A program made the position numbers and the translations under genes. Shown here in pieces: positions 1 through 8,524 of a DNA stretch of 34,994 nucleotides (positions are counted from its first letter, which is position 1; every line of letters starts with the position of its first letter). The DNA comes from Defluviitaleaceae bacterium (GTDB lineage Bacteria > Bacillota > Clostridia > Lachnospirales > WQUN01): positions 1 to 34,994 of the forward strand of contig WQRQ01000017.1 in the NCBI GenBank assembly GCA_009786685.1. Reading direction: 5' to 3'. A model generated the notes under the pieces. That model did no database searches and was not told the DNA's origin. It worked only from the letters and a program-made list of their open reading frames with translations.

Positions 1-2046
1 TTGGATGAAAATGAAAAAAGCGCGCTAGCCCTGTATTTTCAAGGCCTAACCCCAAACGAGCCACTGGAAAAAGAAATAACCCGCTGCATAAAGCCCTCCG
101 CCGAAATCGCAGATAACGCAAGCCCAAAACTCGCAGAAATCCGCCGCAATATCCGCGTAGCCCACGACCGCGTACGCGACCACCTGCAAAGCGTAATCCA
201 CTCGGCGTCATACAAAAACATGCTGCAAGACGCTATAGTCACCTTACGCGGCGACCGATTTTGTGTGCCTGTCAAGGCGGAGTATCGCGGTTCGTTTCCG
301 GGCATGGTACACGACCAGTCCTCCACAGGCGCGACGGTATTTATGGAGCCACTAAGCGTGGTGGAGCTTAACAACAAAATAAAAGACCTCCACTTCGAAG
401 AAAAACGCGAAGAAGAAAAAATCCTACAAAAACTAAGCGGCCTGGTATGGGAAAACAGCGAATCCTTGGAAGCCAACATGGAGCTAATCACCACCCTCGA
501 TGTTATTTTTGCCAAAAGCTCGCTAGCCCTTGATATGAAAGCCTCGGAGCCGATTTTTAACACCCGCGGATATGTAAATATAAAAAAGGGGCGTCACCCC
601 CTTCTAAACCCGGACGCCGTAGTACCCACAGATATTTACCTGGGCGGCGATTTTTCCATGCTGTTAATCACAGGGCCAAACACCGGCGGAAAAACAGTTA
701 CATTAAAAACCGTAGGCCTTTTCACGCTGATGGGGCAGGCGGGCTTGCATATCCCCGCATTCGACAACTCGGAGCTTGCGGTTTTCGACGACGTTTTTGC
801 CGATATCGGTGACGAGCAAAGTATCGAGCAGAGCCTAAGCACCTTCTCATCGCATATGACAAACATTGTCGGCATTCTGGAAAACCTCCACCACAACGCA
901 CTCGTGCTGCTCGACGAACTCGGCGCAGGCACAGACCCCACAGAAGGTGCGGCCTTGGCAATCGCGCTGCTCTCCCACCTACATGCCCGCAAAATCCGCA
1001 CGGTAGTCACCACCCACTACAGCGAGCTAAAGCTCTACGCCCTGTCCACAGAAGCCGTAGAAAACGCAAGCTGCGAATTTAACGTAGAAACCCTACGCCC
1101 CACCTACCGCCTACTAATAGGAATCCCGGGCAAAAGCAACGCCTTCGCGATAGCAAAACGCTTGGGTCTCTCCGACGAAATAATAGAAGAAGCCCGCGCC
1201 CTGCTATCCCAAAAGGACATCCGTTTCGAAGACGTAATAACCGACCTGGAGGCAAGCAAAAAGCTGGTACTAATAGAACAAGACCGCGCAGCAGCAGCAG
1301 CCCGCGACGCAGAAAAGCTACAACAAGACGTAGCAAAGCTGGAAGAAAAGCTCCGCACCCAAAAAGAAAAAATCCTACAGCAAGCCCGAGAAGAAGCCGT
1401 CCAAGTAGTAAACGAGGCAAAAAAAGAATCCGAAAAATTAGTCGCCCAAATGCGAAAGCAACTGGAGCAAGCCCGCGACGGCGCAAGCCAACGCGAACTC
1501 GAAGAAGCCCGCCGCCAAGTTCGCGAAAACCTAACCGCCCTAGAATCCGCACTATCCCCGGTATCGGAAAAACCCCACCGCACGCCCCCACAAAACCTAC
1601 GCAAAGGCGACCGAGTATACATCCACTCCATGCAGCAGCACGGCACAGTCCAAACCCCACCCGACAACAGCGGCGAAACCCAAATCCAAGCCGGCATAAT
1701 GAAAATAAAAGTACATGTATCCGACCTATCCTTGGACGAAAAGCCCCCCGAAGAAAAAGCGGCCGCCTTCGTAAAAAAAAGAGCCGCCATGAAGTCCCTA
1801 AACATCTCCCCGGAAATCGACCTGCGAGGCCTAATGCCCGAAGAAGCAACAAACCAATCCGAACGCTACCTCGACGAAGCCTTCCTCGCGAGCCTGTCCA
1901 CGGTAACACTAATCCACGGCAAAGGCACAGGCGTACTGCGCACAGCCATCCACAACATGCTAAAACGCCAACCCAACGTAAAAGAATTCCGCTTGGGCAA
2001 ATACGGCGAAGGCGAAGACGGCGTAACAATTGTCACATTTAGGTAA
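1..2046 (+). CDS. mutS2: Endonuclease MutS2 (5' end cut off by window edge)
   Basis: Walker A region LLITGPNTGGKTVTLKTVGLFTLMGQAG, DELGAGTDPTEGAALA Walker B, coiled coil, and C-terminal Smr domain (DLRGLMPEEA...LIHGKGTGVLRTAI). The N-terminus starts inside the family, so the gene is partial. Confidence 0.97.
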   Translation: MDENEKSALALYFQGLTPNEPLEKEITRCIKPSAEIADNASPKLAEIRRNIRVAHDRVRDHLQSVIHSASYKNMLQDAIVTLRGDRFCVPVKAEYRGSFPGMVHDQSSTGATVFMEPLSVVELNNKIKDLHFEEKREEEKILQKLSGLVWENSESLEANMELITTLDVIFAKSSLALDMKASEPIFNTRGYVNIKKGRHPLLNPDAVVPTDIYLGGDFSMLLITGPNTGGKTVTLKTVGLFTLMGQAGLHIPAFDNSELAVFDDVFADIGDEQSIEQSLSTFSSHMTNIVGILENLHHNALVLLDELGAGTDPTEGAALAIALLSHLHARKIRTVVTTHYSELKLYALSTEAVENASCEFNVETLRPTYRLLIGIPGKSNAFAIAKRLGLSDEIIEEARALLSQKDIRFEDVITDLEASKKLVLIEQDRAAAAARDAEKLQQDVAKLEEKLRTQKEKILQQAREEAVQVVNEAKKESEKLVAQMRKQLEQARDGASQRELEEARRQVRENLTALESALSPVSEKPHRTPPQNLRKGDRVYIHSMQQHGTVQTPPDNSGETQIQAGIMKIKVHVSDLSLDEKPPEEKAAAFVKKRAAMKSLNISPEIDLRGLMPEEATNQSERYLDEAFLASLSTVTLIHGKGTGVLRTAIHNMLKRQPNVKEFRLGKYGEGEDGVTIVTFR

Positions 2047-2058
2047 AATATGTATAAT
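2030..2058 (+). promoter_or_regulatory. Sigma-A promoter TTGTCA-N17-TATAAT for the small toxin transcript
   Basis: TTGTCA at 2030-2035, 17-nt spacer, TATAAT at 2053-2058; overlaps the 3' end of mutS2 and lies ~105 nt upstream of the small ORF. Confidence 0.7.
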
Positions 2059-2165
2059 AAACGCAGCACAAAGCGATAGGCGGTACGAATTTTTCACGTT
2101 ACAAGGATTGCTTCTTGGAAGGGAGGGTAGAAAATACCCGCACCATCCCGAAGGGAGGTGAAGCC

Positions 2166-2267
2166 GTGACGATTTTCGAAGCCATAATGATTGCGTTGAC
2201 TTTCGGGATACTGATTGTTGAGCTTGTCAAGTTGGTCTTCATAATTGTCGAGAGCGTAAAAAAATAA
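2166..2267 (+). CDS. Putative type I holin-like toxin, 33 aa (TxpA/BsrG/BsrE-like); not in the ORF track
   Basis: GTG start after SD AGGGAGGTGAAGCC. Translation MTIFEAIMIALTFGILIVELVKLVFIIVESVKK: one hydrophobic helix, F/Y-E-[AS]-[LI]-M...FG signature and basic tail, as in B. subtilis BsrG/TxpA and Hol_Tox-type peptides. Confidence 0.8.
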   Translation: MTIFEAIMIALTFGILIVELVKLVFIIVESVKK

Positions 2268-2314
2268 CCGACCCCTAGTTTTCATTCATCGCTGGGTGAG
2301 CCGGTTATTTTTCT
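2263..2314. terminator. Bidirectional terminator-like stem shared by toxin mRNA and antisense RNA
   Basis: AAAAAAATAACCGAC...GCCGGTTATTTTT; a T run follows the stem on both strands. Confidence 0.6.
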
Positions 2315-2368
2315 GCTCTTTAGAAATTTAATCTTAGCAATCCCGCCGTCTTTTTAGCGGTTGTGTTA

Positions 2369-2397
2369 GGGGGACGTTAGCGCGTCTCCCGTTTTTT
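2369..2397 (+). terminator. Plus-strand intrinsic terminator (also the 5' hairpin of the antisense RNA)
   Basis: GGGGGACG-ttagcg-CGTCTCCC followed by GTTTTTT. Confidence 0.6.
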
Positions 2398-2408
2398 ATT
2401 ATACCGAC

Positions 2409-2437
2409 ATTATATTAAATACATACCCACTTGTAAA
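2409..2437 (-). promoter_or_regulatory. Near-consensus promoter TTTACA-N17-TATAAT (antisense RNA)
   Basis: Minus strand: TTTACA (2437-2432), 17 nt, TATAAT (2414-2409). Confidence 0.75.
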
Positions 2438-2445
2438 CAAAAATC

Positions 2446-2562
2446 TCAATATTTAACTTCCGCAAGCACCAGCCCCTGCCGGGGCATGGTTTTACCTGCT
2501 TTTTTGCGGTCGCGGAAATATATTATCGAGGCGGCGGCGACGCTCCGCGGTTTAAAATCAAC
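2446..2562 (-). pseudogene. truA: 3' remnant of tRNA pseudouridine synthase A
   Basis: Minus-strand reading frame ...FKPRSVAAASIIYFRDRKKAGKTMPRQGLVLAEVKY* matches the TruA C-terminal pattern (xxDRxxAGxTxPxxGLxLxxVxY). No TruA body is upstream because the intact SPOCS gene occupies that space. Confidence 0.65.
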
Positions 2563-4100
2563 AATTTCTGCCCGGTGGTAATCTTAGACGGATTTTCAAT
2601 TTCATTAACGGATAGCAACTCATCAAGCGGAGTGTTGTAGCGTTTAGCTATTTTCCACAGGTTGTCGCCGGGTTGTACGATGTATACGGTGAGGCTGGCT
2701 TGGTTGGCTAGGATTTCCGGGGCTATTTCAGAAAACTCTATGTCGTGGATTATGCGGGTTTCTTCTTGTTCCGTTACGCGGGTGTTAAAGGTTAGGAGAA
2801 GGCGTACTTCTGTTTCGGTTGGGGTTAGCATGTTAAAGGATACGTTGTCTATGGAGATTGCGATATCCGGCTGCATTGTGGGGTTTGCGCCTTTGGCTTC
2901 TATTACTTGGCGGTAAGGGATTACCGTGCTGAAGGAGGCCAAGGGCGTGCTGTCGCTTTCCGCTACGTATAGAATGCTTGTGTTTATCGCGCCTTCTACG
3001 ATGATTTTGTCTTCTATTGTTTTAATGTCGTCTATATGGGGCGTACCCTTTACGCGGAAAACTTGGAGCATGGGGGGTACTGTGTCGGAGAGGCTTACGA
3101 CTTCTTTTACGTTGGTTTGGTTGCGGTTATTGCATACTAAGCGCGGGTAACGGACGACGGTTTTTTGCAGGTTTAGTGTGGTGTCTATGATATATGCGTC
3201 TTCGAGGATGGGGAAGGTGTCGGTGCTGTATACTTTTAGCTCTACGCCTACGGAAATTTCTATGTCGAGCACGCGGTCCTCGCCGTCGTCGTCGGGGCGG
3301 ATTGTGATGTTTGTTTCCAGGATTTGCAGTGCAACATCCGCAAACATGTCGTCACGTGCGCCGCTGATATCCACCGGCCCGTTAAAGGGAATTTCGCTTT
3401 CTATGAACTCAATGAGGCTGTCGTCCGAGTCGCCCCGATATAAAGTGGTAAGCGAAATCTCGCCCGAGAGGTTTACGCGTCCGTTGGCAAGGCGTGTTTC
3501 TTGGTTTGTTATGCTTGCCGTGGACTGCAAAACTTCGCGGATATTTGGCTTTGCGGAGGGAAGAACGAGCTGCTCCTTTACGGCAAAGCGGTCTATGCGG
3601 TTGTCTACGGTGCGGTTTAGGTTTAGGCTGGTTTTAAGAAGCTGATTTTCTGGCACGTCATTGATATGTACAACCATCTCATGCGTATCGCTGCGCTCTG
3701 CGTTGATACGCACATTTACTATTGCGCGATAATTGACTTTGCGGTCGTTTACCACACGGAAGTCTATGTTTGCGATTGTGGCATTTGCTCGTACCCACAT
3801 ATCCTTTGTTACGCCGTCGAGGTTTACAAAGTCGTCGAGGGTGCGGCTTAGGTTTATCGTGTGGATGGCTTTGTCCGCGCTTTTTGCCACATACAGCACC
3901 GACAGGTTAAGCCTGCCTATGTAGTTTACGCGGTCCGTGCCTGCCTCTGTACGCTCTATCAGCACTTGTTCTTCCGTTTGCAGCAGGAGTGCCATGTCGG
4001 GCTTGGTATCGGGTACGATTAGGTCGCCTTCCAGCATTACCTGCACCTGCTCGTTGCCTACCAGTTGGTCCAGGTTTACTTGTTCTCTTACTAATTCCAT
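2523..4100 (-). CDS. DUF3794/SPOCS-domain protein with C-terminal LysM
   Basis: Repeated SPOCS-like segments (VQVMLEGDLIVPDTKPDM...) and LysM YIVQPGDNLWKIAKRYNTPLDELLSVNEIENPSKITTGQKLLI; SD AGGAGG upstream. Confidence 0.9.
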   Translation of the reverse strand: MELVREQVNLDQLVGNEQVQVMLEGDLIVPDTKPDMALLLQTEEQVLIERTEAGTDRVNYIGRLNLSVLYVAKSADKAIHTINLSRTLDDFVNLDGVTKDMWVRANATIANIDFRVVNDRKVNYRAIVNVRINAERSDTHEMVVHINDVPENQLLKTSLNLNRTVDNRIDRFAVKEQLVLPSAKPNIREVLQSTASITNQETRLANGRVNLSGEISLTTLYRGDSDDSLIEFIESEIPFNGPVDISGARDDMFADVALQILETNITIRPDDDGEDRVLDIEISVGVELKVYSTDTFPILEDAYIIDTTLNLQKTVVRYPRLVCNNRNQTNVKEVVSLSDTVPPMLQVFRVKGTPHIDDIKTIEDKIIVEGAINTSILYVAESDSTPLASFSTVIPYRQVIEAKGANPTMQPDIAISIDNVSFNMLTPTETEVRLLLTFNTRVTEQEETRIIHDIEFSEIAPEILANQASLTVYIVQPGDNLWKIAKRYNTPLDELLSVNEIENPSKITTGQKLLILNRGASPPPR

Positions 4101-4104
4101 AATA

Positions 4105-4155
4105 TAAAAAACCTCCTTTTACGTTGTCTCTTGAACAACATATGAAGGAGGCTTT
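4105..4155 (-). promoter_or_regulatory. Hairpin/terminator containing the SD of the SPOCS gene
   Basis: Minus strand AAGCCTCCTT...TTGTtcaagagACAA...AAGGAGGTTTTTTAT immediately before the ATG: the 3' arm is the SD and a U run follows. Confidence 0.6.
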
Positions 4156-4165
4156 GAAAATATTC

Positions 4166-4417
4166 CTAGTCGCAGAGTGTAATTTCTACCGCATTTGTTA
4201 ATACATCCGTATAGCTGAAAGAAAGTTTGCGAGAGGGGTCGGGGCCGTCGCTAAGTTGTACTGTAAAAATACTGGGGTAAACATTTGAAATAACACCTTT
4301 GCTGATTACCGATTTATGACGACCTTTATTTGTTTCCAATCTTACCTTGCTGCCGATATTTTTCTGAATATCGTTTCTTACGTGGAACACGTCGCTTCTG
4401 TCAAACAAGTGCCTCAC
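4166..4417 (-). CDS. veg: Veg family protein
   Basis: NDIQKNIGSKVRLETNKGRHKSVISKGVISNVYPSIFTVQLSDG..RKLSFSYTDVLTNAVEITLCD matches the Veg architecture. The true start may be an internal TTG after AGAGGTGAGG. Confidence 0.85.
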   Translation of the reverse strand: MRHLFDRSDVFHVRNDIQKNIGSKVRLETNKGRHKSVISKGVISNVYPSIFTVQLSDGPDPSRKLSFSYTDVLTNAVEITLCD

Positions 4418-4492
4418 CTCTCTGAGTTTTTTATTTTGGTATTGCGTGCGGTAAAATTACCCCCTTGTTTGTTAATATAATAGTCAATGGTT

Positions 4493-4521
4493 ATTATACA
4501 CTAACATGTAAAAAAAATCAA
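4493..4521 (-). promoter_or_regulatory. Promoter TTGATT-N17-TATAAT for the veg-like gene
   Basis: Motif and 17-nt spacing read directly on the minus strand. Confidence 0.6.
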
Positions 4522-4530
4522 GTTAAGCTT

Positions 4531-4839
4531 CTAGCCGCGCTTGCCGCCCAGTATGCTGTCCAGTTTTTCTATTTTGCCTTTCATTCTGTTTGTGTAGCCG
4601 GGGCGGATGTCTGCTTTTAGGGTGACGTTGGTACGGATTCCTTTTTCGGCAAGCACAAAGGTGGCGTCTTTTACTACCTGCATTACTTCGTCCCATTCGC
4701 CTTCGATTTCCGTAAACATTGAGGTGGTGCGGCTGGGTAAGCCCGAGGCTTCGATTACCTTTACTACTTGGGCGACGTATTCGGAAAGCTTGTCGCCTAC
4801 GCCAAACGGCGCGATGGAAACTGCTATTAATGTGTTCAT
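4531..4839 (-). CDS. MTH1187/YkoF-type thiamine-binding family protein
   Basis: MNTLIAVSIAPFGVGDKLSEYVAQVVKVIEASGLPSRTTSMFTEIEGEWDEVMQVV, a small ferredoxin-like family. Confidence 0.85.
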   Translation of the reverse strand: MNTLIAVSIAPFGVGDKLSEYVAQVVKVIEASGLPSRTTSMFTEIEGEWDEVMQVVKDATFVLAEKGIRTNVTLKADIRPGYTNRMKGKIEKLDSILGGKRG

Positions 4840-4858
4840 ACAATTCTGTCCCTTCGTC

Positions 4859-5419
4859 TTAGCTAAAATCGAAAATTTGACCCAGGTCTATGTCTAAACC
4901 GGGCAGGATTTGCACGGGGATTAGGTCGGTGTTGCCGTAGTAGCGCATGTGGTATTTTTCGTTTATCAGGAGGTGGACTTCTATTGTTTTAAGCTCGGGG
5001 TCTACTATCCAGTATTCTTTTACGCCCGCTTCCAGATATTTCTTGCATTTTAGTACGCGGTCTACATACGCGCTGGAGGGGGATAGTACCTCGATTACCA
5101 TGTCGGGCGCGCCTATTATACCTCTGCCGTCGTGGTCCAGCTTGTCTTTGTCGCAAAGCACCATTACATCGGGCTGCACGACGGTATCGTCGGCTTTGTC
5201 CGCATTTAAACGCACATCAAATGGCGACATGAATGCCTCACATTGCCTTCCTGATAAGAAAGTGTCCAGTTCTTTCCATAATCGCCCAACAGACCTCTGG
5301 TGGTTTGCTCTTGGTGAGGCCATGTTGTAAATTACCCCGTCAATCAATTCGCAACGTATGTCGTCGTCAAATTTTAGATAATCTGCGTATGTGTAGTATT
5401 CTAATTTTTCTGCGAGCAT
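4859..5419 (-). CDS. Uma2 family (DUF820) endonuclease-like protein
   Basis: YLKFDDDIRCELIDGVIYNMASPRANHQ...VQPDVMVLCDKDKLD...GAPDMVIEVLSPSSAYVDRVLKCKKYLEAGVKEYWIVDPELKTIEV. Confidence 0.92.
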   Translation of the reverse strand: MLAEKLEYYTYADYLKFDDDIRCELIDGVIYNMASPRANHQRSVGRLWKELDTFLSGRQCEAFMSPFDVRLNADKADDTVVQPDVMVLCDKDKLDHDGRGIIGAPDMVIEVLSPSSAYVDRVLKCKKYLEAGVKEYWIVDPELKTIEVHLLINEKYHMRYYGNTDLIPVQILPGLDIDLGQIFDFS

Positions 5420-5471
5420 ATTATCACTCCTTTGTTTTGATTATACGCAAAATGCCTGCGTTAGTAAACGC

Positions 5472-6560
5472 TTAGATAAAAATAATGTTCTCGTCGTCGG
5501 GGAAATCTTTGGGTTTGTCGCCTGCGATTATCCATGCTGTTCTCGCGCCGTTTTTGCGTAGGGTTTTGTAGGCGGATTGGGTGGTTTTTGCGTGGTAGGG
5601 GGAGATTAGCCAGTATTCTGTGGAGGCGGTGGGGTCTAGCTTTTTTAGGGCTTCTGTGATGGGGCTGTCTGTTTCGAAGGTGGTGTAGGCCAAGGCTTCC
5701 AGGATTTTTATGCTGTGGGCTGCTCCTTTGCCTTCGGGGATTTGGATGGGGGCGTTGCTTCTTATGCTTTTGCCGTTTGATATAAATGATAGCGGTACGC
5801 CTTGTGTTTGGAATTTTTCTGTTAGTGACGCCAGGATTTTTATTGCGCGTTCTTCGTAGTATTCGTTATACCATGCAGGGTGGCGTTCTGCATCTAGGAT
5901 TAGGGTGATTTCGCGGGCGTTGGAGAAATCTTGTATGTTTACCATGAGTTCTTGTGCTTTTGCCGAGGCTTTGAAATTTATGTTTTTCATGGGGTCGCTT
6001 GGGGAATACTCGCGAATGCCTCGGAATGAAAACGGGTCAGGGAAAATCGGATAAATAGTGCGCAAATGCCCGTATACTCGGGTACAAAGTTCGTTTGTCT
6101 CGTGTAGCGGAATGGTCGCGGGGTACACGGTTAGCGAGGTGCTTGTCTCGAAGTTGCGTATGTATTTGTTTTCCATCAGGATATCCCATGCGGTGACTTC
6201 CAGCCCGCGGATGGCGTAAAATCCGCGCTTTGTGCATGTAAAGCGCAGGCGGCGCGTTATTTTTTGGTGCATTAAAATATGAAAAAGGTCGTGACGATAG
6301 TACAGGTCGGAGACGGCATTGGCGGATTGGTCGGCAAACTCCAGCTCGCGGTCTATTTGGAATTTAACGGAAAGCCATGGCAGGGGCAGCCATTTTTGGT
6401 TTATTACGGTTTCTTTGAGAATCAGCTCGTCGCCTTCGGTGGCGGATGTCGCGGACATGGTTAGGGACACGCCAACTTTTTCCAAGCACGACGCATTGTA
6501 TGCCCTTCTTATGAAAACAAAAACTATGAAAAGCGCGATAAAAATGCCGGCGGTTGTCAT
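5472..6560 (-). CDS. DUF58 domain-containing protein
   Basis: N-terminal TM segment, FSFRGIREYSPSDPMKNINFKASAKAQELMVNI (DUF58 motif); downstream of and overlapping a MoxR ATPase. Confidence 0.9.
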   Translation of the reverse strand: MTTAGIFIALFIVFVFIRRAYNASCLEKVGVSLTMSATSATEGDELILKETVINQKWLPLPWLSVKFQIDRELEFADQSANAVSDLYYRHDLFHILMHQKITRRLRFTCTKRGFYAIRGLEVTAWDILMENKYIRNFETSTSLTVYPATIPLHETNELCTRVYGHLRTIYPIFPDPFSFRGIREYSPSDPMKNINFKASAKAQELMVNIQDFSNAREITLILDAERHPAWYNEYYEERAIKILASLTEKFQTQGVPLSFISNGKSIRSNAPIQIPEGKGAAHSIKILEALAYTTFETDSPITEALKKLDPTASTEYWLISPYHAKTTQSAYKTLRKNGARTAWIIAGDKPKDFPDDENIIFI

Positions 6561-7537
6561 TACGAGCGACCCCCGTGGTCGCTATGGAAATTCTCCGTGG
6601 GGACGGCAACGGCGGCGAGCGCGGACAGTACGGCCTGTCGCTTGCCCTGCGCCCTCATTGTGCTGCGCATGGAAAGCCTATGCGACCAACAAACAGGCGC
6701 GAGGTGCTTGATGTCCTCGGGCGTGACAAAATCCCGCCCGTTTAGCATGGCGAAGGCTTGTGCGGCTTGCGCGAGGTGCAGCGACGCACGGGGGCTTACG
6801 CCCAGTGCTATGTTTTCGTTTTGACGGATGTGGGTGGCTAGGTCTGTGATGTACATACATAGGTCGCGATGGACGGTGACTTCGCTTACGGCTTTGCGGA
6901 TTTCATTCCATTCTTCTGCGGTGGAAACGGGTTTTAGGGATTCAAGCGGGTTTTTTTCGTGAGGGGTTAGGAAGCGTTGTATTACGTCGGCTTCGCCTTC
7001 GCGTTGCGGGTAGCCGATTTCTACCTGCATTAGAAAGCGGTCGAGTTGTGCCTCGGGTAGCGGAAATGTGCCTTGTGTCTCGATAGGGTTTTGTGTGGCG
7101 ATTACGAAATACGGACTATCCAGCGGGTAAGTCTCTCCGTCTATGGAAATTTGCCGCTCCTCCATGCATTCCAGCAACCCCGACTGTGTGCGTGGCGTGG
7201 CGCGGTTTATTTCGTCTGCCAGTAGGATATTTGTGAAAAGCCCACCTCGGCGGAAGGTAAACTCACCTGTCTTGGGATTGTAGACATTAAGCCCCGTAAG
7301 GTCTGTCGGGAGAAGGTCGGGTGTAAACTGAATCCGCTTAAATGTCCCCGCGATAGACGCCGCGAGAGCTTTTGCAAGCGTTGTCTTGCCCGTGCCGGGT
7401 ACGTCTTCGATAAGGACATGGCCGCCTGCGGCCAGCGCGGTGAGTACCAGGTTTATTTCTTCGGTTTTGCCTATCATTACCTTTTTTATGTTGGTGCGTA
7501 CTGCGAGCATTTTTTCTTGTGCTGCTTTTATGTTCAT
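6560..7537 (-). CDS. MoxR family AAA+ ATPase
   Basis: GHVLIEDVPGTGKTTLAKALA, LLADEINRATPRTQSGLLECMEERQ, ATQNPIETQGTFPLPEAQLDRF. Start reassigned to ATG 7537 (overlaps the upstream stop as ATGA). Confidence 0.95.
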   Translation of the reverse strand: MNIKAAQEKMLAVRTNIKKVMIGKTEEINLVLTALAAGGHVLIEDVPGTGKTTLAKALAASIAGTFKRIQFTPDLLPTDLTGLNVYNPKTGEFTFRRGGLFTNILLADEINRATPRTQSGLLECMEERQISIDGETYPLDSPYFVIATQNPIETQGTFPLPEAQLDRFLMQVEIGYPQREGEADVIQRFLTPHEKNPLESLKPVSTAEEWNEIRKAVSEVTVHRDLCMYITDLATHIRQNENIALGVSPRASLHLAQAAQAFAMLNGRDFVTPEDIKHLAPVCWSHRLSMRSTMRAQGKRQAVLSALAAVAVPTENFHSDHGGRS

Positions 7538-8142
7538 AATTTTAGCTCCTCTATGATTTTCGCAAAAATCTTCTCCCGCTCCGTAGATGTATCGTACATG
7601 GTAAAGCCGTATTTGGGCAAATACTCCGTCATGTATTGGCTTAATGAGATACAATCCTCCGCGATTTCTCTTAGGCCGTTGTCGTCAAAGCCACGTGTCC
7701 AGTCGTGTTTTGTGTCGTGTTTTTTCATGTCGCTGATGATTTCATCTGCGGTTTTATTGTTTAGCACCAGCCCGATAAGTATAAAATTTTCTTTTAAATC
7801 ATCTATCCCGTACATTTTTAAGATAGGCACTATCTGCTCAAAATCGAATGACCAGCCTTCTATTACAAAGCGGTTTTCCTTTAGCCCGCCATGCGTGTAC
7901 GGAAATAACCCGCTCCCATCCACCGAAGAAAACATCCCAAGAAAATGGCCCAGAAACGGCGCAATGTTTTTTCTGGTTTCTTCGCCGTTGCCTATGCGGA
8001 TGTTTAACTGCGGATAGGCTTCTCCAAACGTGGCGACGAGCTTGTCGTTGTTTATGACAAAGTAGTCTAGCTCTTCGCTTATTTTGCGTGCTAAGGTTGA
8101 TTTGCCTGCTCGGCCTGTGCCTGCGATTATTATGTTTTTCAT
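7534..8142 (-). CDS. P-loop ATP-binding protein / small-molecule kinase-like
   Basis: MKNIIIAGTGRAGKSTLARKISEELDYFVINNDKLV; start reassigned to ATG at 8142. Confidence 0.75.
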   Translation of the reverse strand: MKNIIIAGTGRAGKSTLARKISEELDYFVINNDKLVATFGEAYPQLNIRIGNGEETRKNIAPFLGHFLGMFSSVDGSGLFPYTHGGLKENRFVIEGWSFDFEQIVPILKMYGIDDLKENFILIGLVLNNKTADEIISDMKKHDTKHDWTRGFDDNGLREIAEDCISLSQYMTEYLPKYGFTMYDTSTEREKIFAKIIEELKL

Positions 8143-8147
8143 ACGTA

Positions 8148-8513
8148 TCACTTCCATGTTGGGAGAATCTCTAACCAATACCCGTCGGGGTCTGCGATAT
8201 AATACACTCGCTCGGATTCTGTGTAGCAAATGCAGCCCATTTTTTCATGTAGTTCCCGTGCGGCGGCGTGGTCGTCAACCCTAAACGCAATGTGTGATTT
8301 GTTATCGCCAAGCGCGTATGTGCCTTCTTTGTCGTGAAGCCATGTGAGTTGTAAATGGTGTGTTGTTGATTCGTCCATCAGGAATACAAGTTCATCTCCT
8401 TCATCTGTTTTACGTCGCCGGTTGCATGTAAGACCCAGTGCTTTGTTGTAAAACTCCAGAGATTTTTCCATGTTTTTTACGTTGATATTTGTATGGCATA
8501 ATGTGAATTTCAT
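8148..8513 (-). CDS. VOC family protein (glyoxalase/lactoylglutathione lyase-like)
   Basis: HTNINVKNMEKSLEFYNKALGL...HIAFRVDDHAAARELHEKMG...YIADPDGYWLEILPTW. Confidence 0.93.
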   Translation of the reverse strand: MKFTLCHTNINVKNMEKSLEFYNKALGLTCNRRRKTDEGDELVFLMDESTTHHLQLTWLHDKEGTYALGDNKSHIAFRVDDHAAARELHEKMGCICYTESERVYYIADPDGYWLEILPTWK

Positions 8514-8524
8514 TGTTTCCCTCC

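Larger units (their letters stand above)
2258..2402 (-). ncRNA. Predicted antisense antitoxin RNA (~145 nt) overlapping the toxin 3' end
   Basis: Minus-strand promoter at 2409-2437, 5' hairpin GGGAGACG/CGTCCCCC, termination at ..GGTTATTTTTTT near 2258. RNA boundaries are inferred. Confidence 0.6.

Noticed and set aside
1079-2029. 316-aa antisense ORF opposite mutS2 (and the 233-aa ORF 1104-1805)
   Set aside because: Low-complexity Arg/Leu/Ser-rich shadow ORFs caused by A+C-rich codons in mutS2; no SD or domain.
2094-2285. 63-aa minus-strand ORF
   Set aside because: Antisense to the much better supported toxin ORF; no SD or recognisable motif.
4523-4843. 106-aa minus-strand ORF overlapping the thiamine-binding gene
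   Set aside because: Basic shadow ORF in an alternate frame of a clear family member at 4531-4839.
4859-5419. Uma2 protein as part of a defence system
   Set aside because: Uma2 genes are common and often solitary; no restriction, CBASS, retron or other defence partner nearby.
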